This document shows positions 1 through 9,045 of a stretch of 46,787 nt of DNA, piece by piece; the first letter of the stretch is position 1; every line of letters begins with the position of its first letter. This stretch comes from Dictyobacter arantiisoli (lineage in GTDB: Bacteria > Chloroflexota > Ktedonobacteria > Ktedonobacterales > Ktedonobacteraceae): NCBI RefSeq assembly GCF_008326305.1, contig NZ_BIXY01000057.1:1-46787 (forward strand), given 5' to 3'. The notes under the pieces are model-generated. The model worked only from the letters and a program-made list of their open reading frames with translations, had not been told where the DNA came from and made no database searches. The translations under genes were made by a program, and so were the position numbers.

Positions 1-516
1 GCGGTCTGCTTGCACACAAAACTGACAGAAAAAACCAGCTGCCCGTTTGATGATGCGCACGCGCTTGATCTGCTGGAGGGGAAAGGTTTCAATGGCGCGG
101 GTGCCAATCAAGCGGAGACGCCCAATGCCACAGCCATCGCGAAACGTGATATGGTTCCCATCGGCTTCCAACTTCCAGCCCGACGTCTTATATTCAACAC
201 TGCGGTTGTCTCTTTGAAAGCGCGGATACCCTTTCTTCCCAGGCTTTTTGCTCTTGCAGTTTTCATAGAAGCGGGTGATAGCGTGCCAGGCGCGATCTGC
301 GGCGGCTTGACGAGCCTGGGAATTGAGCTTGTGGGCAAAATCGAAGTCGTGGGCCAGGACGGCACAATAAGCCTGCAGGTCATTCTTCGCGATCCTTTTT
401 TCATCCATCCAGAGACGAAGACACTTGTTGCGAATGAATTGCGTGACGCGGAGAGCTTCTTCAATGGCGGCATACTGTGCCCGATTCCCTTGCAACTTAT
501 ATTCGTACGTCAACAT
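1..516 (-). CDS. tnpB: IS200/IS605-type TnpB, N-terminal part (runs off left edge)
   Basis: The reading frame is open from an ATG at 516 to the first base of the window (172 codons), so only the N-terminal part is present. It begins MLTYEYKLQGNRAQYAAIEE and continues with an RNKCLRLW segment, a KKPGKKGYPRFQRDNRSVEY-type lysine-rich stretch, and beta-rich text ending FCQFCVQADR. This matches the start of TnpB/OrfB, the RNA-guided nuclease of IS605-like transposons, in which the RuvC catalytic residues lie further downstream, here outside the window. No TnpA lies beside it on the visible side, so it may be a TnpB-only (IS1341-like) element. The guide RNA normally overlaps the 3' end and cannot be seen. 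Family identification is good; whether the gene is intact is unknown. Confidence 0.8.
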   Translation of the reverse strand, partial: MLTYEYKLQGNRAQYAAIEEALRVTQFIRNKCLRLWMDEKRIAKNDLQAYCAVLAHDFDFAHKLNSQARQAAADRAWHAITRFYENCKSKKPGKKGYPRFQRDNRSVEYKTSGWKLEADGNHITFRDGCGIGRLRLIGTRAIETFPLQQIKRVRIIKRAAGFFCQFCVQADR

Positions 517-669
517 CCGCCACCCCTCTCGTTCACATCTCTTCGACTCTCTTCTGATGCTATCTTAGCATCTCCTGTTCATACCGGTCAAGAAGACAGG
601 ACCTGATTGATGAAAGGGAACCCACTCGAACTGCGAACGTTCTGGAGAGGTGGGTGCGATGCGAGATGA

Positions 670-1038
670 GCCTGCCCCACTATCCCTCCCACAAAGGAAC
701 GCCCATTCATCCCCCGTTTCAAAACGGAGGGCTTTCTGGGCCTTTTCTGTAAAGCGGCCACGCAACGCATGATGCTCCAGCTCTACCGCGGCATCAATGC
801 CAGGGATTTTAAGGGCTGGGAGGAGCGCCTGCTGGACTTGATGGCACAGGTACCCACAACAGTGCTCTGGGGCGATAAAAGTCCCTTTATCACGCCGGAG
901 CGGGCCGAACGCTTCGGGAAGGCACAGGTTGAACACTTCGCCGACTACAGCCACTGGCTCCCCGTCGAGGCTCCCGACCTCGTCGCCCAACGCCTGGACG
1001 CATTTTTGCAAGGACAACAAGGACAAAGCCAGCAGTAA
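670..1038 (+). pseudogene. alpha/beta-hydrolase C-terminal remnant
   Basis: The frame is open from just after a TGA at 667-669 to the TAA at 1036-1038. Its text resembles the lid and C-terminal third of an alpha/beta hydrolase: RGINARDFKGWEERL, then the strand VPTTVLWGDKSPFI that carries the usual acidic residue, and FADYSHWLPVEAPD, where SHW is the expected catalytic histidine. The N-terminal part with the nucleophile Ser is missing and there is no start with a ribosome-binding site, only an internal ATG at 769. It is best read as a decayed gene cut by the events that placed tnpB next to it. An 89-residue product from the ATG at 769 would not be an active enzyme. Confidence 0.6.
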
Positions 1039-1117
1039 GGACAACAAGAAAAGAGGCATTGGGCTCTCTGCCCATCTGCCTCTTACTTCCCGTAGCATTC
1101 GACTGGCTCAGCCAGCG

Positions 1118-1345
1118 TTAAAAGCAATCATGGTGATGGCGGCGACGGCGCTCATAATGATGATGCTCGCTATGATAGCAGTCCTCGTCCTGATGACCAT
1201 AGTGGCGGTGCTCGTGCTCACGATCAAAACGGTACTCGTTGCCACAACCACCGCTTACGCTTGCCAGCTCCTGATCGCTAAGTTCGATCTCATTGTTCTG
1301 CGCCACAACCGATTTCTCATTTTGTGCATTGCGGAAAAGTTTCAT
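1118..1345 (-). CDS. double-glycine leader peptide with His-rich core (putative RiPP/bacteriocin precursor)
   Basis: A 75-residue product starting MKLFRNAQNEKSVV. The ATG at 1345 is preceded by GAAAGGGAAATCAGG, a good ribosome-binding site, which favours it over an upstream in-frame ATG at 1498. Residues 20-33 read IELSDQELASVSGG, a classic double-glycine leader of the type cut by peptidase-containing ABC transporters. The 42-residue core after GG has 11 His, 7 Arg and 3 Cys (first residue, near the middle, and second from the end), with runs such as HHHYERRRRHHHDCF. It has only one Ser and no Thr, which argues against a lanthipeptide; disulfides, metal binding or another Cys/His modification are possible. 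No maturation or export gene lies within the next 5 kb. The leader is clear; the function is unknown. Confidence 0.65.
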   Translation of the reverse strand: MKLFRNAQNEKSVVAQNNEIELSDQELASVSGGCGNEYRFDREHEHRHYGHQDEDCYHSEHHHYERRRRHHHDCF

Positions 1346-1623
1346 CCTGATTTCCCTTTCATTCTCGCGATTGATATCTTCAAAAAACTCTTTTGTGCTA
1401 TCAGATTGACACCGGCGAAGCAATCCACTTACTCGCCCCGCCGCGTCTCTCTTCTGTGCATAGAATACCTTGATATGGTGCAAGATACTATGGAACACTT
1501 CACATGTAGTTCGTGATTTATCTCATAATACAAGACAGGGGAGTTAAACAAGACTGAGTGGAGGATTGAGCGCCATTCACAGATCTCCAATACTTCGCCA
1601 TACAATCTGCCTGCCTGGTGCAC

Positions 1624-1652
1624 TTGACTGTATATGAAATCGATTGTATATA
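1624..1652 (+). promoter_or_regulatory. sigma-A-like promoter of the sugar ABC operon
   Basis: TTGACT (1624-1629) and TATATA (1647-1652) are separated by 17 bp, about 105 bp upstream of the lipoprotein start. The surrounding 1629-1665 is strongly AT-rich and carries an alternating TATATATTATATATA tract, so the exact -10 could shift by a few bases. Nothing else is recognisable between 1346 and the promoter. Confidence 0.5.
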
Positions 1653-1759
1653 TTATATATAAGCAGCAAACTATTTAGTTTAAGCTCTACTATTATTGCG
1701 CTCCTGGATTCCAGTATTTTAGCGTCTCCCAATCCATGAACTTGTAGAGGATCTTCTCT

Positions 1760-2695
1760 ATGCGAAAGTCAGTGTTGACACTTGCTCTTTTCGTGCTGCT
1801 GGGAAGTATGCTCCTTTCCGGGTGTACCACCACCTTTAGCCCTCAGAGCAAAACCATTGGTTTGAGCGTACAGGCCATCGACAATCCATTCTTTGTCGCT
1901 ATTCAGCATGGCGCGGAAGCCGCCGCTACCAGAATAGGAGCAAAGGTAGACCTCCAGGACGCTCACCATGATATCGGTGTACAGAGCGATCAAATGGATA
2001 ATTTTATCCAGAAACGTGTCGTGCTTATTCTGCTGAATGCCGTTGATTCCGCGGGTATTGCACCCTCAGTGAAACGCGCAACCGCGGCGGGTATCCCGGT
2101 GGTCGCCGTAGATGTGGGCGCACAGGGCGGTGTCGCGGCCACGGTGACCTCGGATAATGTTGCGGCAGGCAGATCTGCCTGCCAGTATATGGCCGACAGA
2201 CTGAAGGGCCATGGGCAGATCGCCATTGTTGATGGCCCACCAGTAACCGCTGTCCAGGATCGTATGAAAGGGTGTACTGAGGTTCTGGCTAAGAATCCCG
2301 GCCTTAAGGTTGTGGCGACCCAGGTCGGAACAGGGGATCGCAATGTCGGACTTGACCTTGGCTCGAACATCCTGACCGCTAATCCAAAGTTGGATGCGAT
2401 CTTCGCTATTAACGATCCAACTGCTCTGGGCGTTGAGCTGGCGGCCAAGCAGGCAAAGCGCAGCGATTTCTTTGAGGTCAGTGTTGATGGTTCCCCTGAT
2501 GCGATAGCATCCTTGAAAACCAGAGGCATATTCACTGCCACATCGGCCCAGGCACCTGATCAGATAGCCCAACAAGCGGTACAACTTGGCATACAGGTCC
2601 TCAATCACCAGAAGTTGCCACAGAATGATTTCAAGATACCTGTGAATCTTGTCACTCAGAGTAACGTGAACAGCTACAAGGGCTGGCACATCTAA
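1760..2695 (+). CDS. sugar ABC transporter substrate-binding lipoprotein (ribose/RbsB-like)
   Basis: 311 residues. The N-terminus MRKSVLTLALFVLLGSMLLSGC is a signal peptide with the lipobox LLSGC (Cys22), so the mature protein is a lipid-anchored receptor on the outer face of the membrane. The rest has the two-lobed periplasmic-binding fold of the RbsB class (Peripla_BP_4): a first strand TIGLSVQAIDNPFF, the hinge region IPVVAVDVGA, GQIAIVDGPP, and DAIFAINDPTALGV, which is typical of pentose- and inositol-binding proteins. The start is supported by AGAGGAT eight bases upstream. It is the first gene of an operon with the ATPase and permease that follow. The exact sugar cannot be read from the sequence and no sugar kinase or isomerase is nearby. 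Confidence 0.9.
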   Translation: MRKSVLTLALFVLLGSMLLSGCTTTFSPQSKTIGLSVQAIDNPFFVAIQHGAEAAATRIGAKVDLQDAHHDIGVQSDQMDNFIQKRVVLILLNAVDSAGIAPSVKRATAAGIPVVAVDVGAQGGVAATVTSDNVAAGRSACQYMADRLKGHGQIAIVDGPPVTAVQDRMKGCTEVLAKNPGLKVVATQVGTGDRNVGLDLGSNILTANPKLDAIFAINDPTALGVELAAKQAKRSDFFEVSVDGSPDAIASLKTRGIFTATSAQAPDQIAQQAVQLGIQVLNHQKLPQNDFKIPVNLVTQSNVNSYKGWHI

Positions 2696-2791
2696 CCTCC
2701 ATTCTTCGTAGTGCCCACATACACGGTAGTGCCCCCATACATACACACACACACACCAGCGCCAGCGCACAAAGCAGATAAGAGAAGAAGT

Positions 2792-4330
2792 ATGGATGAG
2801 AGTAGCAAAGAGAGCTTACCAGAGCACAGAGTGCCAGGGAACGTCAACCTGCGTATGGAGCATATCTCAAAACGCTTTCCGGGAGTAAAAGCGCTGCAAG
2901 ATATGCATCTTGAAATCAGAGAGGGTGAAATCCATGCGCTCGTGGGGGAGAACGGAGCGGGAAAATCGACGCTGATGAAGATTTTAGCGGGGGTCTATCG
3001 TCCCGATAGCGGCACAATTGAGTTGTCTGGCAAGTCAGTTGTCATCGACAATCCAAATAAAGCTCGCGCTCTGGGCATCAGCATTATCCACCAGGAGTTG
3101 AACCTTTCGCCCAATTTGACTGTCGCTGAGAATATCTTTATGGGCCGAGAGCCGCACTCACCGCTCGGCTGGATCGACTTCCGACACATGAATCAAGAGA
3201 CACAGGAAGTGCTGGCACAGATTGGCGCGACATTCTCTCCTTCGACCAGGGTCGGGCGTCTGAGTATCGCCCAACAACAACTGGTTGAGATATCCAGGGC
3301 GCTCTCTGAAAATGCGCGGATTGTGGTAATGGACGAGCCAACGGCATCTCTTACAGGACGAGAGACAAAGAAGCTTTTTGACATCATGCGCACGTTGAAA
3401 AGTCGTGGTATCACGATCATCTACATTTCTCACCGTATGGCAGAGATATACGAGCTGGCCGACCGCGCCACTGTTTTACGTGATGGGCAATACGTGACGA
3501 CGATGGAGCGTGCCGATATCACCGATAGTAAGCTTATTCAGAGTATGGTTGGCCGAGAAATCAATGAGCTGTACGAGCATGCGGCGGTTAAGATCGGGGA
3601 TACGGTATTGGAGGTACGCAACCTCTCTGACAGAGAATATATTCAAGGTACCAATCTGCTATTGCGGCGGGGAGAGATTGTTGGGCTGGCGGGGCTGATC
3701 GGGGCGGGACGCACTGAACTGGCACGCCTGATATTTGGCGCTGATCGTCATATCTCTGGAGAGATCAGGGTTGATGGGAAGTCAGTGACCATTCATAGTA
3801 CGATTGATGCTATTCGCGCAGGCATAGGTCTTGTGCCAGAGAGCCGTAAAGAGCAGGGACTGTTCCTCGAATTGGCGGTGCAAGAAAATATTGCCATGAA
3901 CACACTGTCGAAAATGACGACCGGTGGGCTGCTCAATATGGGACGCATCCATCATATCGCGCAAGAGCAGGTGGACAACCTGGGCATTCGTCTCGCTTCA
4001 CTCAAACAAAAGGTGCTGAACCTGAGCGGAGGCAACCAGCAAAAAGTCGTGCTGGCACGCTGGCTGACCATTAAGCCTAAGATTCTGCTGCTTGACGAGC
4101 CGACGCGAGGTGTTGATGTTGGGGCCAAGGCCGAAATCTATCGCATCATGAGCAAGCTGGCTCACAGCGGGGTTGCAATCTTAATGATCTCGTCCGAATT
4201 GCCAGAAGTCCTGGGGATGAGCGACCGTATCCTGGTGATGCATGAAGGACGCATCGCGGCTGAATTACCTGGTCGCACCACGACACAGGAAGAGATTATG
4301 ACACATGCCGCCGGGCTGGCAGTACATTAA
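2792..4330 (+). CDS. sugar ABC transporter, double ATPase subunit (RbsA-like)
   Basis: 512 residues from the ATG at 2792, preceded by AGAGAAGAAG; a GTG at 2711 would add a CA-repeat-encoded tail and has no ribosome-binding site. Two fused ABC ATPase domains are visible. The first has Walker A GENGAGKST, a weak signature LSIAQQQLVEISRAL and Walker B VVMDEPTASL. The second has a degenerate Walker A (GLIGAGRTEL), a full signature LSGGNQQKVVLARWL and Walker B LLLDEPTRGVDVGA. This asymmetric arrangement is the hallmark of the CUT2 family (RbsA, XylG, MglA), in which one subunit supplies both nucleotide sites. It powers uptake through the downstream permease. Confidence 0.93.
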   Translation: MDESSKESLPEHRVPGNVNLRMEHISKRFPGVKALQDMHLEIREGEIHALVGENGAGKSTLMKILAGVYRPDSGTIELSGKSVVIDNPNKARALGISIIHQELNLSPNLTVAENIFMGREPHSPLGWIDFRHMNQETQEVLAQIGATFSPSTRVGRLSIAQQQLVEISRALSENARIVVMDEPTASLTGRETKKLFDIMRTLKSRGITIIYISHRMAEIYELADRATVLRDGQYVTTMERADITDSKLIQSMVGREINELYEHAAVKIGDTVLEVRNLSDREYIQGTNLLLRRGEIVGLAGLIGAGRTELARLIFGADRHISGEIRVDGKSVTIHSTIDAIRAGIGLVPESRKEQGLFLELAVQENIAMNTLSKMTTGGLLNMGRIHHIAQEQVDNLGIRLASLKQKVLNLSGGNQQKVVLARWLTIKPKILLLDEPTRGVDVGAKAEIYRIMSKLAHSGVAILMISSELPEVLGMSDRILVMHEGRIAAELPGRTTTQEEIMTHAAGLAVH

Positions 4331-4429
4331 AATAAGAGAGTAATGCGTGTAGAGGCAGTGTAGCCTTCAGTGATACTGGACTGGACTGGACTGGACACCT
4401 TTTCATCAGGAAGGGATGGAAACAGAGCA

Positions 4430-5440
4430 ATGGGAACCATCAAAAACACGCAAGCAGTGAACACCGCAAGGTTCGCAGAAGCAAAAGATACATCAGTGCG
4501 TGGGCGAGCATATCGGTTGTGGCAGCAGCTCAGCATGGCGCTGGTTTTGCTCATATTATGTATTATCATGGCTATCTTCGCCCCACACTTCCTGGAAGTC
4601 GGTAATTTACTCAACGTTGCCCGTCAGGTTTCAATTAATGCTGTACTCGCGGCAGGTATGACCTTTGTTATCTTAACAGGTGGCATCGATCTAAGTGTCG
4701 GTTCGGCATTGGCAGTTGCCGGTGTGCTGGCCGTGGGACTTGACGCCATCGGCGTTCCTGGCTTTTTCGCGGTATTGGGAGGCATTGTCACCGGAGCCTT
4801 ATGCGGACTCCTCAATGGAGTGCTGATCGCAAAATTGAAGCTGCCCGCATTTATCGTCACCCTTGGTGCGCTAACGTACCTGCGTGGACTCGCCTATGTG
4901 ACAACAGGAGCCTATCCGCTCATCAAAACCGACCTCAGCTTTGGCTTCCTCGGTGGTGGCTCACTTGGCCCGATACCCATGCCAGTTATCATTGCGCTGA
5001 TCGTCTTTATCATTAGCTATATTGTACTGACGCGGACTACCTTTGGCCGTCATGTGTACGCCATCGGTGGCAACGAACAGGCCGCACGCTTGAGCGGCAT
5101 CCGAGTTGATTGGAATATCCTATGGGTGTACACCATCAGTGGCATCTGTGCCGGTATTGCTGGCATTATCTTTTCTGCGCGCCTCTTGAGTGCCCAGCCA
5201 ACTGGCGGCCAGGGCTATGAACTTGATGCTATCGCAGCCGTCATTCTCGGCGGCACCAGCTTTGTAGGTGGTGTAGGATCAATCGTCGGCACGCTCATTG
5301 GTGTGCTGATCATCGGTATTCTCAATGATGGCCTGGTATTGATGAATGTTCCGTTTTTCTATCAGCAAATCATTAAAGGCGCGGTAATCGTCATCGCGGT
5401 GCTCATTGATCGTTTCCGTGCGGGACGCGCCATTGCGTAG
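4430..5440 (+). CDS. sugar ABC transporter permease (RbsC-like)
   Basis: 336 residues from the ATG at 4430, which has AGGAAGGGATGG upstream. An upstream GTG at 4370 would translate a short CTGGA tandem repeat and is less likely. About eight to ten hydrophobic segments are visible, starting with LSMALVLLILCIIMAIFAP. The CUT2-family permease motif TFVILTGGIDLSVGS is present, as are AYAIGGN-like text (VYAIGGNEQAARLSGI) and a conserved AAVILGGTSFVGGVGS loop. It forms the membrane channel of the transporter encoded by the two preceding genes. No terminator hairpin is evident downstream. Confidence 0.92.
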   Translation: MGTIKNTQAVNTARFAEAKDTSVRGRAYRLWQQLSMALVLLILCIIMAIFAPHFLEVGNLLNVARQVSINAVLAAGMTFVILTGGIDLSVGSALAVAGVLAVGLDAIGVPGFFAVLGGIVTGALCGLLNGVLIAKLKLPAFIVTLGALTYLRGLAYVTTGAYPLIKTDLSFGFLGGGSLGPIPMPVIIALIVFIISYIVLTRTTFGRHVYAIGGNEQAARLSGIRVDWNILWVYTISGICAGIAGIIFSARLLSAQPTGGQGYELDAIAAVILGGTSFVGGVGSIVGTLIGVLIIGILNDGLVLMNVPFFYQQIIKGAVIVIAVLIDRFRAGRAIA

Positions 5441-6101
5441 CGCCATACATCTTCGGCAGCAAGCGGACAACGGTGAATCTGGAGGTTGCTCTTCCGAGCC
5501 AAAAAAGGCTTTTCAAGCGGGATTGCAAAGGGCTCGCCACCCTTTGCCGGGGTTTGGGATATCCCCCAATACGGTTCAACTACCTGGAAGCATGATGGAG
5601 AAGTGTAGGTGCGTGCCGAGGCCGCAGCCGAGGTGCGCTTTCCCGTTCACGTACCACCATCTCGCCCCAACGCTCTGCACTGTCCCCCGACATGGATGTT
5701 GGGGGAGCAATGGCCTACGGGCGAGATGCTCGTACGATGAAGGGGAAAGCGCACCTCGGTTGCTACTCTGTCAAGCTTCATTTGAAGGGCGCAGCCCTGG
5801 CCTCTTCCCCCCATTGGTGAGCATCACCCCTGACACCTGCTCTCAGCTCTCTTGGAGTGTCTTCCAGGGGTGTTTCGCGTACGACTCCACCGTAGAACGG
5901 TGGCCGCTACTTTGGTTCTCCCCGTCCCTTTTCATTTTGTACCATTTTCATTGGTAAAAGATCATTAGCGGGCAACCCTTCAAAGCCCACGCGTTGCGCA
6001 ACGAGAGTGAGTGATGAGCAACATGGCCTGTGACGCCGGGACATGGGCTGGGATAGCTATGGTACCTGCAATGTCTTCAGCTCAGGCAATGCTCTTTCGC
6101 T
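5441..6101. other. gene-free stretch with repeat copy and IS debris
   Basis: No credible gene is seen. It contains one copy of the dispersed palindromic repeat (listed separately), an ACCGTAGAACGGT-type short inverted repeat near 5888, and unassigned sequence that abuts the truncated transposase at about 6100-6150. Confidence 0.5.
5603..5762 (+). repeat. dispersed palindromic repeat, copy A (right arm truncated)
   Basis: The left arm starts GTGTAGGTGCGTGCCGAGG and runs to GGTGCGCTTTCCC. About 100 bp later the inverted arm GGAAAGCGCACCTCGGTTGC occurs, but it stops after roughly 20 bp. The middle contains CCTACGGGCGAGATGCTCGT, which is shared in part with copies B and E and with a short piece inside the 9046-9558 gene. 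Confidence 0.75.
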
Positions 6102-6149
6102 TCAGCAGAAGCAGATACAAAAACAGTGTTCGTTCACAAAGAAGAATTT

Positions 6150-6728
6150 GCGTCCCGTGTAGCCTGCTGCACACACCTCATCAAGACGACGTTGCGCAGC
6201 AGGCTGGTCTTCTCTCTCCGGCAAGGCTCGTTGACGGGCCGCCTCTCGTGTCCCATCGATGTCGAAGACCTTCCACAACTTGCCTGTTCGGTCGGTCAGC
6301 CCGCAGAGGTACTGCTCAAAGTCGGCTCGTTGCTCCAGTAGGTCTTCGAGAAAGAGCGTCCGCAAAGCTTCAATCGGCTCTCTTGTCAGTGCTGCCAAAA
6401 AGCGCGAGAGGGTCGAGCGGGCAGGCAGGTGATCTCGTCCGAAGAGGGCCATGAAAGGAACGGCAAAAGGCTGAAGTCGTTCGTAGAATAGCTCTAGCGT
6501 GCGTTCGCCACTGAGAGCATACCCGAAAAGCACGGCCACAAAGTCGATGACCTCATACTGACCGAAAGGCCGCCGCGCAAAGCGTACCCGTTCGCTGATC
6601 TTCGTCAGCATGCCATGTTGGCAGAGATAGGCTGCCATGAGTGCCACTTCGCCAAACCAGCAAGGGATTGAGGGAACGGACTCCTGTGTGCTCTGGATGA
6701 TTACTGCTCCATCGGCGATACTGTTCAT
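6150..6728 (-). pseudogene. truncated DDE transposase (N-terminal part)
   Basis: The ATG at 6728 follows a strong AAGGAGGCACCT site. About 190 residues are transposase-like: IPCWFGEVALMAAYL, FGQYEVIDFVAVLFGYALSG, FGRDHLPARSTLSRFLAAL, KLWKVFDIDGTREAARQRAL (probably the first catalytic Asp region) and CAAGYTGRK. After GYTGRK, at about 6150, the sequence changes to unrelated text (FFFVNEHCFCICFC) before a stop at 6102, so the C-terminal half including the remaining catalytic residues is lost. It is a broken member of a group of roughly 500-residue transposases; the exact IS family was not recognised. Confidence 0.65.
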
Positions 6729-6762
6729 AGGTGCCTCCTTATGAATGAAATCACAAACACTC

Positions 6763-9018
6763 TCAACCGATAGCAATGGCATAGAGTTTATGATCATTGG
6801 AACCTATATAGAGGACCCCATTGACGACGATAGGTGAAGAGAACTGGATAGCATCTCCCGTCAGAAAAGCCCACTTTTGCTGGCCAGTAGTAGTATTAAT
6901 AGCATAGAGCTTATGATCCATGGAGCCGACATAGACCACGCCATTGACCACCGTGGGTGCGGACCAGACCTTGTCTCCCGCCGGAAAAGCCCACCTTTGC
7001 TGACCGGTAGCGGCATCGAGGGCATAGAGCTTATGATCATTGGAGCCGACGTAGACCACGCCATTGACCACCGTGGGTGCGGACCAGATCGCGTCACCTG
7101 TTACAAAGACCCACTTCTGCTGACCAGTCGTGGCATCAATGGCATAGATCCTTGAATCAAGGGCGCCCACATAGACTACGCCATTAGCGATAGCAGGCGA
7201 GACCGCGCTATAGCCCTCGGTCGTGAAGGCCCACTTTTCCCGGCCAGTCGCGGCATCGAGGGCATAGAAACGATGATCAAGGGAACCCGCATAAACCACA
7301 CCATTGGCGACGATGAGCGATCCCCAGAACGGGCCACCAGCTGTAAAAAACCACTTCTGCTGACCGGTCGTGGTATCGACGGCATAGAGCTTGCCACTGC
7401 CTGAGCTGATATAGACAGTCCCATTGACCACCATAGGTGAAGCCGAGATCCCGCTGCCCGTTGGAAAGGCCCACTTTTCTTGACCGGTCATGGCATCGAG
7501 GGCATAGAGATTATTATCACCAGAACCGACATAGACAACCCCGTTGACCACCGTAGGGCGGGAGTTAATCTGGCTTCTGGTTGCAAAGATCCACTCTTGC
7601 TGACCTGTGACACTACTGATGGCAAAGAGATTTCCATTATCAGAGCCGACATACACGCTTCCGTTGACCACTGCGGGCGAGGATCTGACCAGGCTTCCAG
7701 TCGCAAAGGTCCACAACAACTGTGGTTTTCCTTGTGCCTGAGCTGTGGCTATGATCTGAGCATTGGCTGTGGCCTGAGCCTGGACGGTGGGCGTAACGGT
7801 AGGTGAATGTGTGCCCTGGTTAACAATCTTACTTTCATTACCGGCTTGGTTTTTGTGTACTGTCGATATCAAGGGAGAGACGCTACTTCCACGCTCAAGC
7901 CCATAGACAACAAGCGTACTCGCTAGCAGCAGCAGCAATGTGACGGCAAGCAGCGCCACGGTCATGCTCTTTTTTCGTCCATTTTGCGTCGGTGCCGTCA
8001 TGAGCGCAGGCTGAATGGCAGAGGAACCTTCAGTCGTCGTCTCCAAACTCACCTCAGACGATTGCGCTGATCCGTCTGGCTCAGTAATATCTGCTGGTTG
8101 GGGCGCGCGTTCTCGCACGGTGACCGGTGCCTGGACAACCTCCTGATCAGCAGCGTGTACCTCTGTCGACGGTCCAATCTTCGCAGGGAGCACCGCTATA
8201 GCTTCAGGACGGCTCGCTGCTTCCAGGGCAGTCGCAAACGCTCGCACACTCGCAAAGCGTTGTTTGGGGTCCTTGGCAAGCGCGGTCAGCACCACCTGCT
8301 CTACCTCTGCTGGCAGATCAAGGACATATTGACGCAGTGGCGCAGGGGTGGCCGACTGATGTTGCGCCCACAGCTCAATGACCGTTCCATGAAACGGGCG
8401 CTCCCCACACAACCACTCATACACCATAATCCCTAATGCATATTGATCACTCGCCAATTGGGGTTTCCCCTGCAATTGTTCGGGCGCCACATAGGCCACG
8501 GTTCCAGCCACGACCCCTTCTAAACTCTGAGAATAGGTGGTCTGGGCGATCAAGGCCACCCCAAAATCGCTGAGTAACAGCTCATTGTGCTGGCTGATGA
8601 GCACATTACTCGGCTTCAGATCACGATGAATTAAGTTTTGATCATGAGCCGATTGCAAGCCAGCCGCAATCTGGTTGACATACTCCACCACAGTCGAGAG
8701 CGGCAATGGCAGTGGAGAAGGATGACGTTGCCGCAAGGTTCCATGGGGCGCATACTCCATAATCAGGAACGGAATCCTGTCTTCGATACCAAAGTCGAGC
8801 AGACGGATAATATGGTGATGGGAAAGGCGTGCTAAAGTACGCGCTTCATTGAGGAAATGTTCGTGATACTCATCGATCAAACGTGCATACAAAATTTTGA
8901 CCGCAGCAAAACTGCCAAGGTGAACGTGTTCACCCAGATACACATCGGCAAAACCACCCTGTCCAATGATACGAAGCAGGCGGTAAGACCCAAATTGCTG
9001 CCCAACATAGTTTGTCAT
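6763..9018 (-). CDS. Ser/Thr protein kinase with C-terminal PQQ-type beta-propeller
   Basis: 751 residues. Residues 12-265 are a complete PknB-like kinase: glycine loop GQGGFADVYLG, Lys41, Glu58, catalytic loop HRDLKPSN (131-138), DFG (151-153) and APE (178-180). A Pro/Thr-rich linker leads to one membrane segment (about 352-373, VALLAVTLLLLLASTLVVYG), so the kinase is cytoplasmic and the rest extracellular. Residues 435-751 contain eight W-motifs of the type LYALDAATGQQKWAF, consistent with an eight-bladed PQQ/WD-like propeller closed by the final LYAIAIG. It probably senses an extracellular ligand. It is the last of three kinase paralogues in tandem downstream of the eccC-like gene. No strong Shine-Dalgarno is seen, only AAGAAAAGAG upstream of the ATG. 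Confidence 0.93.
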   Translation of the reverse strand: MTNYVGQQFGSYRLLRIIGQGGFADVYLGEHVHLGSFAAVKILYARLIDEYHEHFLNEARTLARLSHHHIIRLLDFGIEDRIPFLIMEYAPHGTLRQRHPSPLPLPLSTVVEYVNQIAAGLQSAHDQNLIHRDLKPSNVLISQHNELLLSDFGVALIAQTTYSQSLEGVVAGTVAYVAPEQLQGKPQLASDQYALGIMVYEWLCGERPFHGTVIELWAQHQSATPAPLRQYVLDLPAEVEQVVLTALAKDPKQRFASVRAFATALEAASRPEAIAVLPAKIGPSTEVHAADQEVVQAPVTVRERAPQPADITEPDGSAQSSEVSLETTTEGSSAIQPALMTAPTQNGRKKSMTVALLAVTLLLLLASTLVVYGLERGSSVSPLISTVHKNQAGNESKIVNQGTHSPTVTPTVQAQATANAQIIATAQAQGKPQLLWTFATGSLVRSSPAVVNGSVYVGSDNGNLFAISSVTGQQEWIFATRSQINSRPTVVNGVVYVGSGDNNLYALDAMTGQEKWAFPTGSGISASPMVVNGTVYISSGSGKLYAVDTTTGQQKWFFTAGGPFWGSLIVANGVVYAGSLDHRFYALDAATGREKWAFTTEGYSAVSPAIANGVVYVGALDSRIYAIDATTGQQKWVFVTGDAIWSAPTVVNGVVYVGSNDHKLYALDAATGQQRWAFPAGDKVWSAPTVVNGVVYVGSMDHKLYAINTTTGQQKWAFLTGDAIQFSSPIVVNGVLYIGSNDHKLYAIAIG

Positions 9019-9045
9019 GTGCTAAAACTCTTTTCTTCTTTATCT

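Noticed and set aside
565-1098. Long open frame on the minus strand over the hydrolase remnant
   Set aside because: Low-complexity start and no recognisable domain; the plus frame has clear hydrolase text.
1118-1345. Lanthipeptide precursor
   Set aside because: The core has one Ser and no Thr and no LanM-type gene is near, so only the double-glycine leader class was kept.
2066-2770. 234-codon minus-strand frame opposite the sugar-binding protein gene
   Set aside because: Antisense shadow of a well-supported gene with no own start signal.
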